Of a stretch of DNA of 64,000 nt, positions 9,167 to 17,630 are shown piece after piece. The DNA comes from JAJDAH01 sp964487605 (lineage in GTDB: Bacteria > Myxococcota_A > Polyangia > Polyangiales > Polyangiaceae). The notes below the pieces were generated by a model. It ran no database searches, was not told where the DNA came from, and saw only the letters and a program-made list of their open reading frames with translations. Position 1 is the stretch's first letter, and each line of letters starts with the position of its first letter. The stretch is taken from NCBI GenBank assembly GCA_964487605.1, contig CAZARU010000028.1:1-64000 (forward strand). The letters are read 5' to 3'. Both the position numbers and the translations under genes were made by a program.

Positions 9167-9406
9167 GTGGACGATCGCGAGGAGCGCGCCGAAGCGCGCC
9201 GACGTAACTGGGTGTCGGGCGTCGCGCGGAGCCACGCGGAGATGGAAGAGGCTTCGGACGCCTTCTATCGAGCGATGACGCCGGAGGAGCGCCTCGGATG
9301 CGTCTTCGTGATGTGGGACGAGCAGATGCGCCTCCGGGATCCAGACCATGAAGCTACCTCTCGACTTCAAAGAGCTGTTGGAGGAGTTCGCCCGAGAGGG
9401 CGTTGA
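9167..9406 (+). CDS. Small partner of a nucleotidyltransferase (putative antitoxin-like protein)
   Basis: A 79-residue frame starting GTG GAC GAT (9167) and ending at 9406. It contains EASDAFYRAMTPEERLG and ends in RLQRAVGGVRPRGR. The order of a TPEERL helix, a short acidic stretch and a C-terminal RLQR-V---R-R tail is what I recall for small proteins encoded just before DUF6036-type nucleotidyltransferases. The gene overlaps the nucleotidyltransferase start by 59 bases in a different frame, which implies coupled translation. It would probably be missed by automatic callers because its reading frame is also open far upstream. The role as antitoxin or regulatory partner is inference from this arrangement. 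Confidence 0.6.
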   Translation: MDDREERAEARRRNWVSGVARSHAEMEEASDAFYRAMTPEERLGCVFVMWDEQMRLRDPDHEATSRLQRAVGGVRPRGR

Positions 9407-9812
9407 GTTCGTCCTCATCGGCGGGTACGCTTTCGCGTTTCACGCGGAGCCCCGCGCGACGAAAGATCTCGACGTCCTCATCGACGGCAGTGACGAGAAC
9501 CGGGCACGGGCTGCTCGCGCGCTGGCTCGCTACGGGGCGCCGAGTGCCGTCGTCGACGCCGTCACTCACCTCGCGGAGACCGAGGTCGCGTACCTCGGAG
9601 CGCCGCCCCTGCGGATCGACATCCTCCGCACTGTGGCTGGCATCGACGCCACGGACGCCATCCGGCGAGCCGTTGCCACGAAGTGGGACGGCGTTCCCGT
9701 CCGCGTGATCGCTCTCGACGATCTCATCACGAACAAGCGGGCCGCAGGCCGGGCGCGGGACATCGCGGACGTAGAAGTGCTCGAGCGGGTGCGCCGGACC
9801 CCGCGCGGCTGA
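9348..9812 (+). CDS. Nucleotidyltransferase-fold protein (DUF6036 / AbiEii-like)
   Basis: A 154-residue protein with VEFVLIGGYAFAFHAEPR followed by ATKDLDVLIDG (about residues 20-46). This is the GG...DxD hallmark of the minimal nucleotidyltransferase fold used by AbiEii-type toxins and related proteins. Later features are LRIDILRTVAGID and a C-terminal helical region with NKRAAGRARDIADVEVL, typical of the DUF6036 group. The start is an ATG inside the upstream small gene (59-base overlap). The pair probably forms a toxin-antitoxin-like or tRNA/protein-modifying module; the reaction is unknown. It stands between housekeeping-type genes without visible mobility genes. Confidence 0.72.
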   Translation: MKLPLDFKELLEEFAREGVEFVLIGGYAFAFHAEPRATKDLDVLIDGSDENRARAARALARYGAPSAVVDAVTHLAETEVAYLGAPPLRIDILRTVAGIDATDAIRRAVATKWDGVPVRVIALDDLITNKRAAGRARDIADVEVLERVRRTPRG

Positions 9813-9833
9813 CCGCGCCGGCCAACGCGCCGA

Positions 9834-9856
9834 TGGCCGGGAGACATCCCCGGCCA
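9834..9856. terminator. Hairpin between convergent genes
   Basis: An 8-bp perfect stem (TGGCCGGG / CCCGGCCA) with a 7-base loop lies in the 105-base gap between the nucleotidyltransferase gene and the convergent zinc-ribbon gene. There is no T-run on either side, so it is a terminator-like structure rather than a canonical intrinsic terminator. It would fold on both strands. Confidence 0.4.
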
Positions 9857-9917
9857 ACTCTCGCCAGCGGACCTCACGGCGCGGCAGAGCCCGGACCCGA
9901 CCGCTCGCACAGAGGCC

Positions 9918-10181
9918 TCACCCCTCTTCGTCGTCCTCGGCTTGCCACGCGGACAGGGCGCCCATGGTGATCGCGCGCGCGCAGGCCTCGCAGAGCGGCG
10001 GTTCCTCGTAGCGAACCTCTTCCCCGCGCGTCCACACGAACAGCCCCGCTCCCGCGGGCCGCCCGGTGGTCACGGCACCACACGAATCGCACTCGAAGGT
10101 CTGCTGAGAAACCGCATCGACGTCACCGGCGGGCGCGTCACCGGGATCGACTCGGGCAGGTTGGGGGCGAGGTGCTGGCAC
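9918..10181 (-). CDS. Small zinc-ribbon protein
   Basis: An 87-residue protein with two Cys pairs, CDSC near residue 32 and CEAC near 64, spaced as in a treble-clef or zinc-ribbon fold. Between them are a Gly/Arg-rich turn and FVWTRGEEVRYEEPPL. The C-terminus is acidic (AEDDEEG). It has no signal peptide and is presumably cytoplasmic, binding one zinc. It follows the Fe-S oxidoreductase gene by 60 bases on the same strand and may be its operon tail. No named family recognised; small proteins of this type are often regulators or accessory factors. Confidence 0.6.
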   Translation of the reverse strand: MPAPRPQPARVDPGDAPAGDVDAVSQQTFECDSCGAVTTGRPAGAGLFVWTRGEEVRYEEPPLCEACARAITMGALSAWQAEDDEEG

Positions 10182-10241
10182 GCGGGGGAGGCATTATAGC
10201 GCCCAGCGTGCGCAATTCTACCGAAGTCCGTCCGAGCCCCG

Positions 10242-12602
10242 CTACGCCTCGGCGCGGTCGGACGGTGCCTCCGGTTCGGCGTCCTTCTTCGACGCCTTGG
10301 CCTCGTCGAGGCCGCAGGCGACGGCTAGGAGTTCGACGACGTCCATCTGGCGGATCTCCTCGTCCCGACCTTCGTTCTTGATGCCGTCGGTGAGCATCGT
10401 CATGCAGAACGGGCACGCCGAGGCGATCGTCGTCGCGCCGGTGTCGAGCAGCTGCCTGGTGCGCTTCACGTTCACGCGGTCCTTGTTCTGCTCCTCCATC
10501 CACATCTGCGCGCCGCCTGCACCGCAGCAGAGTCCCTTGTTGCGGCTCCAGTTCTCCACCTCCAGGACCTCCACACCCGGAATGCGCTTCAGGATCTCCC
10601 GAGGCGGCTCGTACACCCCGTTGTACCGCCCTAGGTAGCAGGAGTCGTGGTAGGCCACCTTCGCCTTCACCGACTTCGTGGGCGACAGCTTTCCCGAGGC
10701 GACCAGTCCGAGAAGGAAGTCGGTATGGTGCACGACGTCGTACTTCCCACCGAAGTCCGGGTACTCGTTCTTGAGCGTGTTGAAGCAGTGCGGACACGTC
10801 GTGACGATGGTCTTGACGCCCCCCTGTTCCTGGTAGCCGTTCAGCGTACCCACGTTCGTTTCTGCGAGCATGATGGCGAGGTACTCGTTGCCCGCGCGCC
10901 TCGCCGAGTCCCCGGTGCAGGTCTCTTCCTGCCCCAAAATGGCGAAATCCACTCCGGCGCTCTCCATCAGGCGCGACGTCGCTCGGGCAATCTTCTTGGC
11001 GCGATCGTCGTAGCTCGCGGCGCAGCCCACCCAGTACAGGACCTCGGTCTCGGGCTTCTCGGCGAAGGTGGGGATCCCCAGACCTTCGGCCCAGTTCGCA
11101 CGGTCCATCCGCGACAGGTTCCACGGATTGCCGTTCGTCTCCATGCCTTCGAACGGCTTGTTGAGCTCCGCCGGAAACTCTCCGCGGATCTGGACCAGGT
11201 GCCGGCGCATCGCGACGATCTTGTCCACGTACGTGATCATCACCGGGCACTGCTCTTCGCAGGCACGGCACGTGGTGCACGCCCAGAGCACGTCGGGGTG
11301 CACGACGTTCGGGACCAGATCGATGGGCCGATACTTCTCGAGCGCACCGTCCGGCGCCGCAGCCGTGCCGGAAGCCGCCCCTTCGGCGGAGTCCCCGCCG
11401 TCGCTCGCCGGCTCGGCGGGTTCGGCAACGGCCGCGCCGTTTGACGCGGCCCAGGGAAGCTCCACGCCGCCGCGGGGCGCGCCGACGCTGGTGAGGAACT
11501 CCTCGTCCCGTTCGTAGAGGTGGTCACGCAGATCCACCGTCAGGTGCTTGGGGCTCAGCACCTTCCCGGTCGTGTGCGCCGGGCAGTTGTCGGAGCAGCG
11601 CCCGCACTCCGTGCACGTGTAGAAGTCGAGGATGTCCTTCCACGTGAAGTGCTCGATGCGAGCGTAGCCGATGGGCGCGGCGTGCATGTCCTCCTGCTCG
11701 GTCGCCTTCTCCACCATCTCCATCAGCTTCTCGCTGCTCGGTGCGAGCGGGCGCAGCCGCCCAGGCGGCGTCAGATCGCGATGCATGACGTTCGAGATCG
11801 CGGTCAGGATGTGAAAGTGCTTCGAGTACGGGAGGATGTTCAGGAAGACGAGGACGAGGGACGAGTGCACCCAGAAGCCTACGTGCGACACGACGACGAG
11901 CGACTCGACCCCCAGGCCGGAGACGACCACGGCCGCGGCGGAGCCCGCCGGCTCCGGGAACGCGTGCCACGCGATCGCCGCGTTTTCGGCCAGTGGGCCT
12001 CGGTGGGCGATGACGGTCTGCGCCGACTCGCACCAGCTCCCCGGGCCGACGTTCCCGCACAGCTCCCCGAAGCGGTGGTGCAGCACCGTGGCCGCCCCGT
12101 CGTAGAAGATGTCCGCGAGCATCATCGTACCGATGATCCCGAGAATCACGAGCCCCTCGACGCCCAGCTTCATGCGCTTCTGGACGTTGATGGTGCGGTA
12201 GTACACGAACACCGTTACCCCGAGCAGCACCAGCAGGGCGAACACGTCCTTGAGGAACGTGTAGCCGCTCCCGAGCGCGATCCCGCCGACCGGATCCGGG
12301 CCGAGCACCCAGAAGTTGAACTTCGGATCGAAGCCGCGCCCCCAGAGCATGAGGGACCGCAGGAGCAGCACCACGAACCCCAGGAAGATGAGCTGATGCG
12401 CGAGGCCGGCCCAGAAGTAGTAGCGCATCTTCTTCTGGTAGACGGCGAACGTCCAGACGCCGACGAGCCGCGACCCAAGGTCGCCGAAGCGAGACTCGTG
12501 GGTCGGACCGCCCACTCGAAGGAGGTTCCAGCGCCGGTGCGCGCTCCACGCGAACATGCAGACGAGCGTCACGATGACGGCGGCCATTCCGATCGGGTTC
12601 AT
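10242..12602 (-). CDS. Membrane-bound Fe-S oxidoreductase, EtfAB:menaquinone oxidoreductase-like (CCG domains)
   Basis: The 786-residue protein has an N-terminal membrane domain of several helices (residues 1-260) with His residues fit for haem ligation, like the NarI-type gamma subunit. Then come two [4Fe-4S] motifs, CTECGRCSDNCP at 330-341 and CTTCRACEEQCP at 442-453, separated by an Ala/Gly/Pro-rich linker. Last are two CCG-type domains with EETCTGDSARRAG, TTCPHC and GLCCGAGG. This is the layout of DUF224/HdrD-like proteins described as EMO, which transfer electrons from reduced EtfAB to menaquinone. The neighbouring acyl-CoA dehydrogenases fit that role. etfA and etfB are not in the window. 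Family call is firm; the exact donor is inference. Confidence 0.82.
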   Translation of the reverse strand: MNPIGMAAVIVTLVCMFAWSAHRRWNLLRVGGPTHESRFGDLGSRLVGVWTFAVYQKKMRYYFWAGLAHQLIFLGFVVLLLRSLMLWGRGFDPKFNFWVLGPDPVGGIALGSGYTFLKDVFALLVLLGVTVFVYYRTINVQKRMKLGVEGLVILGIIGTMMLADIFYDGAATVLHHRFGELCGNVGPGSWCESAQTVIAHRGPLAENAAIAWHAFPEPAGSAAAVVVSGLGVESLVVVSHVGFWVHSSLVLVFLNILPYSKHFHILTAISNVMHRDLTPPGRLRPLAPSSEKLMEMVEKATEQEDMHAAPIGYARIEHFTWKDILDFYTCTECGRCSDNCPAHTTGKVLSPKHLTVDLRDHLYERDEEFLTSVGAPRGGVELPWAASNGAAVAEPAEPASDGGDSAEGAASGTAAAPDGALEKYRPIDLVPNVVHPDVLWACTTCRACEEQCPVMITYVDKIVAMRRHLVQIRGEFPAELNKPFEGMETNGNPWNLSRMDRANWAEGLGIPTFAEKPETEVLYWVGCAASYDDRAKKIARATSRLMESAGVDFAILGQEETCTGDSARRAGNEYLAIMLAETNVGTLNGYQEQGGVKTIVTTCPHCFNTLKNEYPDFGGKYDVVHHTDFLLGLVASGKLSPTKSVKAKVAYHDSCYLGRYNGVYEPPREILKRIPGVEVLEVENWSRNKGLCCGAGGAQMWMEEQNKDRVNVKRTRQLLDTGATTIASACPFCMTMLTDGIKNEGRDEEIRQMDVVELLAVACGLDEAKASKKDAEPEAPSDRAEA

Positions 12603-12740
12603 CTGGTCCTCGCTGGGCGATGCGGGCGCCTCGTCATGGGAGCCCTCGAGGGGGACCGCCAGGCTGCTGACCCGGCCGATTCCTCAGCGACTTTCTAGGA
12701 GGCGGGGGACGGCCGCGTCAACCTGACGACCGCGGCTCCA

Positions 12741-13313
12741 TCAGCGGGACGAGGCGATGGCGATGCCCCATGCGACGGCGACCGCGGCAGCCGCATACCA
12801 GCCCCACAGCGGGATCCCGAGCGGCGCGCGAGGAGGCGTCGTGGTCGCGGGCGGCACCGTCGGCACGATCGCCTGCGGCACGGGCCGCGGCGCTTCACGA
12901 AGCTCGACCAGCGACGCCTCCTTCTCACCATCGAGCCCCGGACGAACCGAGAGCAGGAGAACGCCGCGGGGGCGATCGTCCTCCTCTTTGGGCATCCCGC
13001 CACGCCCAGGCACACGAACCACCAGACCGCGCTTCCCGGACGAAGGCGGGACGTCGGCCGCCTCTCGCGGTGGCAGGGTCACCTGGAGCAGCTCGAGCGG
13101 CTCCTTGCGGCCGCGCAGCGAGACGGCCCCGGACCGATCGCACTTGTCGCAGCCGCCCCCCTCGCAGGACGCACACGTGAGGTTCCGTGGCAGTTCCACC
13201 TCTATGGTGGCGCCGGCCTGCAGCCACGCCTCCGGTACGCGGATCCTGTGCAGGGCGTCGGGCCCGCGCAGAGCGGCGATCTCGCCGGTAACCTTGCCGA
13301 GTACCTTCGCCAA
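12741..13313 (-). CDS. Membrane-anchored DnaJ-type zinc-finger/C-terminal-domain protein without a J domain
   Basis: The 190-residue protein opens with a beta-rich segment. A half zinc finger with Cys47, Cys50, Cys55 and Cys58 (CASCEGGGCDKC) follows, then a second beta-rich part (LLQVTLPPREAADV, RGLVVRVPGRGGMP) that reads like the substrate-binding C-terminal domain of DnaJ. There is a Pro/Thr linker and a single C-terminal hydrophobic helix (about 168-186) ending in SSR. There is no HPD J domain, so it cannot stimulate Hsp70 in the usual way. It may be a tail-anchored client- or peptide-binding protein. The resemblance to DnaJ is by pattern and should be confirmed by profile search. Confidence 0.6.
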   Translation of the reverse strand: MAKVLGKVTGEIAALRGPDALHRIRVPEAWLQAGATIEVELPRNLTCASCEGGGCDKCDRSGAVSLRGRKEPLELLQVTLPPREAADVPPSSGKRGLVVRVPGRGGMPKEEDDRPRGVLLLSVRPGLDGEKEASLVELREAPRPVPQAIVPTVPPATTTPPRAPLGIPLWGWYAAAAVAVAWGIAIASSR

Positions 13314-13428
13314 AAATCCCTCGACCGCGCCGGAGCGCGGAACGGACGGATGCTCTCACGAAGGGCCGCGCGTTGGAAGCGGCCGCGCAACTCGCTTCCT
13401 GCGCGGTTTCACGCCGTCCACGCGCGCG

Positions 13429-14025
13429 TCAGAGTTCGACGACGATGACCTGCTCCTCTTCGACGCGCTCGAGCACGACCTCCACCTGGTACGTCTTCGG
13501 TCCCACCCGGGCGCCCAGGGTCACACGTATGGGCGGATTCTCACCGCCGAGCTTTTCCAGGCGCACGGCGACGCGGTACCGACCCCGGAGCGGATCGCCG
13601 GACTCCAGGTACACGTTCTCGACGTTCTGGCCGTGGCACGCGTTCGCCTTGCCCGGGCAGTCGTTCTCCTTGACGAGGCCGCTGTCGAACGCCCTGCCGA
13701 CGTCGATGAGTTCGCCGTTCGGGTCGGTGACGTTGAGGTCCACGTCGGCCCCGGCTCGCTCCCACGCGATGACGAACTGCACCAGGCCGGTGTTGAGCCC
13801 GCATCCCTCGTCGATGATGCCGTTGCAGTTGTCGTCGCGCGCGTCGAAGCACCGCTCGGACCCCGTGGGGGTGCACGCCTGGTGGATGACCGCACCTGGC
13901 GCCGCCTCGAGCGCGATGACCTTCGGGCCGGACGCCGGCACGGAGCCGCCGGCGCTGCACGCCGAGCCGCTGACGGCGAGCGCGAGCGCCGCGATGCCGC
14001 GACGCGTGGACGTGCGCGGCTTCAC
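13429..14025 (-). CDS. Probable lipoprotein with MopE-type acidic motif and DUF2135-like domain
   Basis: The 198-residue protein starts GTG at 14025 in a GTGA overlap with the HEAT-protein stop. An Arg-rich n-region and a hydrophobic stretch end in SGSAC (Cys23), a weak lipobox. Residues 61-75 (DARDDNCNGIIDEGC) match the DxxDNDCDGxxDE-type calcium/metal-binding repeat common in myxobacterial surface proteins. The rest (AWERAGADVDLNVTDPNGE, then RGRYRVAVRLEKLG) resembles DUF2135 / YfaP beta-sandwich domains. It is presumably exported and co-expressed with the HEAT-repeat protein. Longer frames upstream in the same phase are shadows of that gene. Function unknown. Confidence 0.7.
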   Translation of the reverse strand: MKPRTSTRRGIAALALAVSGSACSAGGSVPASGPKVIALEAAPGAVIHQACTPTGSERCFDARDDNCNGIIDEGCGLNTGLVQFVIAWERAGADVDLNVTDPNGELIDVGRAFDSGLVKENDCPGKANACHGQNVENVYLESGDPLRGRYRVAVRLEKLGGENPPIRVTLGARVGPKTYQVEVVLERVEEEQVIVVEL

Positions 14026-16712
14026 TCGCCCGGGACGTCGTCCTTCTTCGGCTCGGCCACCTGAATCACGCCGGACGTCACGATCTTCGGGTTCATGAGC
14101 TCGTGGTACGCCTCCGCAGCGATCTTTCCCGTCTCGCCGGGAGCATCGCGCAGCGCCTGGAGCATCCCTCTTTCGCCCATGAACTTGAGTGTTCGGATGG
14201 CGCCTCCGCGCTTCGCCGCGTCGTCGCTCTTCGCGATCTCGCCCAGGCGGGCCCGCAGAACCACGCGCGTGAAGGAGTGCGGTCCGTTGTCGAAGTGGAG
14301 GTTGTCGAACTGCTTGATGAGCAGCACGCGCGCCCACTCCTGGGGTGTCTGGTTGAGCTCCAGGCGGGAAATGGCGACGGCGTTGTCCACCCAGCGGAAG
14401 ATGTGCCCCTCGGCGAGATCCTCGTGCGACCAGTAGCCGAAGCTGCGGTACCAGAGGTCCTGAAGCTCGTCGAGCGCGGGCTTCTTGGAAGGATCGCCGA
14501 ACATCGCGACGGCTCGCGCCGCGGTGTCGGGGGCCCCGCCGAGCACGAGGGCGAGCGCCGCATCGACCATGAGGACGTCGTCCTTCATCTTCTCGAAGAG
14601 CTGGCTCTCGATCTCCTTGGAGAGTCCCGCCTTGCCGAGGGCGCGCGCGGCCTGGTGACGCGTCTCGAGTGCAGCGTCCGCGTTGATCAGACCGATGAGC
14701 TCGGTCGCGATGGCGGGAACGGGGCGTGTGATGAGCGACTCGAGAAAGCACGCTCGCCTGAACTGCACCATCTTCTCGGTGCCCTTGAGCTTCGCGACTT
14801 CTTCGACGACCGACTTCATGTCCTCGTCCGTCGCGACCCAGGCGAGGGACTGGCAGCAGGTTTCCCTCCCCTGCTCGTTCTCCTTGTCGTCCTGGATGTA
14901 CTCGAACATCTGCTTGAACGCCTTCTGCTCCCTGAGCTCGGCGAACCCTTCGCACGATCCCTTGCCGAGTGCGCGCAGCGTCATGCCGATGATGGCCAGG
15001 CCGCCGCCCATCAGGGAATCCATCGTGGCGTCGATGTCGGCCGGCCGTCGCTTCATCTGCTTCTCGAGGGTGCTGATGGACTGCTCGTCCTTCAGCATGC
15101 CGACGTACCGGAGCGCGCTCTGCGCGACGACCCACTCCTCCGGCATCGGGGGCTGCTGGCCCTCCACGGGGAGCTTCTCCTTCGGATCCGACCAGTCGCG
15201 GAGCTGCTTGAGGATCTTGCCGTCGGTGGTCTTCATCCGCGCCAGCGCGCGCAGACCGTTGGCGTGCGGCGAAGGCAGCTCGTTGATCCAGAAGCTGACG
15301 GCGAACTCGGCGTCCTTGCGGATCTGCTCGGCCTTGTCCGGGTGAAGGAAGGCCACGTCGGCGAGCATGCGCGCCGCGACGACGCGTTCCTTGTCGTCGC
15401 GCTTGAGCATTTGCTCCCAGTCGAACTTGTCGCTGTAGATCTTCAGCGGATCCATCCGGAGCCTCTTGGCGAGGGTCGGAACCGCGCGAACGTCCCCGAC
15501 CTCGGCCAGGGCGAAGGCGGCCTCGGTCTGCCAGTGAATGTGCGGCTCCGACTCGATGTACTTGACGAGGTAGTCGGCGCCGCGCGGATCGGCGAGCGTG
15601 CGGATCAGCTCGAAGATCTCCTTGGTGCGGTACCAGCGCGGCTTTTCCTCGGCCACCTTGTTGGCGCCGTCGAGGGCCAGCACGAGACCCTGGGCTCCAA
15701 TGCCGTCGCGGATCGCGTGAAGGTACTTCTCGCGCTCCTCCTTGCTGGCCTTGTCGAGGGCGGCCAGGAGCGGTCCGCGCGCGCGGTCGTCTCCGATCTT
15801 GCCCAGACCGGGCGCCGCCTGCCGGGCGACCTCCTCGTCGGTGTCCTGCACGAGCTTGATGAGCGCGTCGGTCCACTTGGGCTCGGCATTCCGGGACAGC
15901 ACCGTCGCCACCAGCTGCCGAACCGCGCTGCTCTCGTCACCGGCCATGGCGGCGAGCTGGTCCAGAGTGATCAGCTTGACGAGCTTCTCCGGGTCGAACG
16001 CCACCACGCCGTCCAGCCGCTGGACCTTCGAGAGGTGTCCCAGCCGATAGAGCGCCATGACTTCCTCGAAGGCCGTGGCGTCGCCCAGCTCGACGAGAGC
16101 CCAGGCGACCTGCGGCTTCTCGCCCTTGTCGCTCTCCTTCATGAGCTTCAAGAGCGCGCCCTTCGCGGCCTCACCCGCGGGCAGACCCATCCACGCGATG
16201 GCGGTGGCCGCTTGCGCGCGAATCGTCACGTCCGTGTTCTCGAGCGCCTTGACGAGGAGGTTCATGGCCTCGCCGTCCTGATGGTAGGCAAGCTGCTTGA
16301 GCGCCTCCCGCTTGAGCTCGTTCCCGCCCTGTCCACCGATCGCCGACTCCGGAGAAGCGAGCTCGCGCCACTTCGGGACCTGCTCGTCCTTGGGGAGGAT
16401 CAGGATCGCCTTCCTGCGTTCGGCAGCCTGCTCGACGGTGAGTTCCTCGACGGACTGCTTGACGCCCAGCAGGAAGAACGCGCCGCCGCCGATCAGCACG
16501 AGCAGCGTGACGATGATCGCCACCGGGCCCACGCGCCCCTTCTTGAAGTCCCCGTCCCCGGGACCCATCATCGATCCCCCGCCACCCGCCGGCACTCCTC
16601 CGCCCGGTGGATCGGGAACGTCGTCGTCGTCGGGCGGCCACTTCGCGAAATCCGCGATGCCGGGCGGCGGGACCTCGTGGGGAACGGGGAGCGATCGGTG
16701 CGATTCGAGCAT
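14022..16712 (-). CDS. HEAT-repeat protein with single N-terminal membrane anchor
   Basis: The protein is 896 residues long from the ATG at 16712 (MLESHRSLPVP). Residues 1-58 are Pro/Gly/Asp-rich and disordered, and one hydrophobic helix lies at about 62-83 (VGPVAIIVTLLVLIGGGAFFL). Almost all the rest is repeated helical pairs of HEAT/PBS-lyase type, for example TDVTIRAQAATAIAWMG, SSAVRQLVATVLSR and TDEEVARQAAPGLGKIG. The N-out or N-in topology is not clear, but a large periplasmic solenoid is the simplest reading. It overlaps the downstream MopE-motif lipoprotein gene by GTGA, suggesting that the two work together. The long open frame beyond 16712 is non-coding in appearance. Scaffold or docking role is inference. 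Confidence 0.78.
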   Translation of the reverse strand: MLESHRSLPVPHEVPPPGIADFAKWPPDDDDVPDPPGGGVPAGGGGSMMGPGDGDFKKGRVGPVAIIVTLLVLIGGGAFFLLGVKQSVEELTVEQAAERRKAILILPKDEQVPKWRELASPESAIGGQGGNELKREALKQLAYHQDGEAMNLLVKALENTDVTIRAQAATAIAWMGLPAGEAAKGALLKLMKESDKGEKPQVAWALVELGDATAFEEVMALYRLGHLSKVQRLDGVVAFDPEKLVKLITLDQLAAMAGDESSAVRQLVATVLSRNAEPKWTDALIKLVQDTDEEVARQAAPGLGKIGDDRARGPLLAALDKASKEEREKYLHAIRDGIGAQGLVLALDGANKVAEEKPRWYRTKEIFELIRTLADPRGADYLVKYIESEPHIHWQTEAAFALAEVGDVRAVPTLAKRLRMDPLKIYSDKFDWEQMLKRDDKERVVAARMLADVAFLHPDKAEQIRKDAEFAVSFWINELPSPHANGLRALARMKTTDGKILKQLRDWSDPKEKLPVEGQQPPMPEEWVVAQSALRYVGMLKDEQSISTLEKQMKRRPADIDATMDSLMGGGLAIIGMTLRALGKGSCEGFAELREQKAFKQMFEYIQDDKENEQGRETCCQSLAWVATDEDMKSVVEEVAKLKGTEKMVQFRRACFLESLITRPVPAIATELIGLINADAALETRHQAARALGKAGLSKEIESQLFEKMKDDVLMVDAALALVLGGAPDTAARAVAMFGDPSKKPALDELQDLWYRSFGYWSHEDLAEGHIFRWVDNAVAISRLELNQTPQEWARVLLIKQFDNLHFDNGPHSFTRVVLRARLGEIAKSDDAAKRGGAIRTLKFMGERGMLQALRDAPGETGKIAAEAYHELMNPKIVTSGVIQVAEPKKDDVPGE

Positions 16713-16910
16713 GAGTCGGGCCCTCCGACGGACGGCGCTGTTCTTGGGGCGGCGGCTCGCAACGCTGCGTCTGAGCGCCGGCCGGCGCGACCTTATCCCA
16801 GCCCGCGAGCCCAGGGGTAGCCGACCCGCGAAACGAGGTCCTCGGGCCTCACGTGCCCATGGAAATTTATGGGGTTGCGGGGCAAGGCACGCCGAGGTGA
16901 GAACCCCGGG

Positions 16911-17630
16911 ATGACCCACGATCCGGCGGCAACGCGGCCATCTTGGCGCCGACCCGTCGGCATCGCCCTGGGCACGACGGTGGCCGTGTCCGCGCTGTCG
17001 TACTCGCTCCCCGACGATTACGCGGCCACGGGCGTGGGGTTCGCGTTCCTCGCGGTGACGTACGCCCTCGTGCTGCGAAGCGACGATCCCGAGCTCATCC
17101 GCAGGCACGGGCTCTCCATGGGCGGCCTCTTCGAGCCGGTACCCCTCGTGGTCCGACGGCTTCTCTCCGACACGGGGCGCGCGCTCCTCGTGTGCCTGCT
17201 GCTCGCCGCGATCGTGTTCCCGCCGTTCTGGGTCGGCTACGCGTGGTGGTGGGAGCCTCGACAGCCCTTCGTGGCTGCGTCCGCGCTGGCGCTGATCGAA
17301 GACTCGCTCGGGCAAGTCGTCGTCATCGCGCTGCCGGAGGAAGCGTTCTACCGCGGCTGGCTGCAGACGGCGCTCGACGACGTGTTCAAGCCACGTTGGC
17401 GCATCCTGGGCGCGTCCGTGGGGCCGGGCCTCTTGCTCGCGAGCGCACTGTTCGGCGTCGGCCATTACCTCACCGAGCCTCATCCCAACCGCCTCGCCGT
17501 GTTCTTTCCGGCGCTCCTCTTCGGGTGGCTCCGCGCCCGCACGGGTGGCATCGGAGCTCCGGTCGCGTTCCACGCCGCCTGCAACCTCTTTGCTTCGTAT
17601 CTGGCCCAGAGCTACGGTTTCCGCGGGTGA
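16911..17630 (+). CDS. CPBP-family intramembrane glutamic protease
   Basis: A 239-residue protein with about six hydrophobic segments. It carries the CPBP (Rce1/Abi) motifs: EEAFYRGW at 143-150 (two Glu and an Arg), FGVGH around residue 185, and AFHAACNLF near 223. These residues form the catalytic site of glutamic-type membrane proteases. Some CPBP relatives in myxobacteria act as myxosortases on MYXO-CTERM proteins, but no such substrate is visible in this window, so the substrate is open. The ATG at 16911 is preferred over one 14 codons upstream because it starts a clean MTHDPAATRP sequence. The stop overlaps the GTG of nadC. Confidence 0.82.
   Translation: MTHDPAATRPSWRRPVGIALGTTVAVSALSYSLPDDYAATGVGFAFLAVTYALVLRSDDPELIRRHGLSMGGLFEPVPLVVRRLLSDTGRALLVCLLLAAIVFPPFWVGYAWWWEPRQPFVAASALALIEDSLGQVVVIALPEEAFYRGWLQTALDDVFKPRWRILGASVGPGLLLASALFGVGHYLTEPHPNRLAVFFPALLFGWLRARTGGIGAPVAFHAACNLFASYLAQSYGFRG

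Noticed and set aside
16911..17630. Assignment of the CPBP protein as a myxosortase
   Set aside because: The CPBP motifs are clear, but no MYXO-CTERM-like substrate is present in the window and no subfamily-specific feature was visible.
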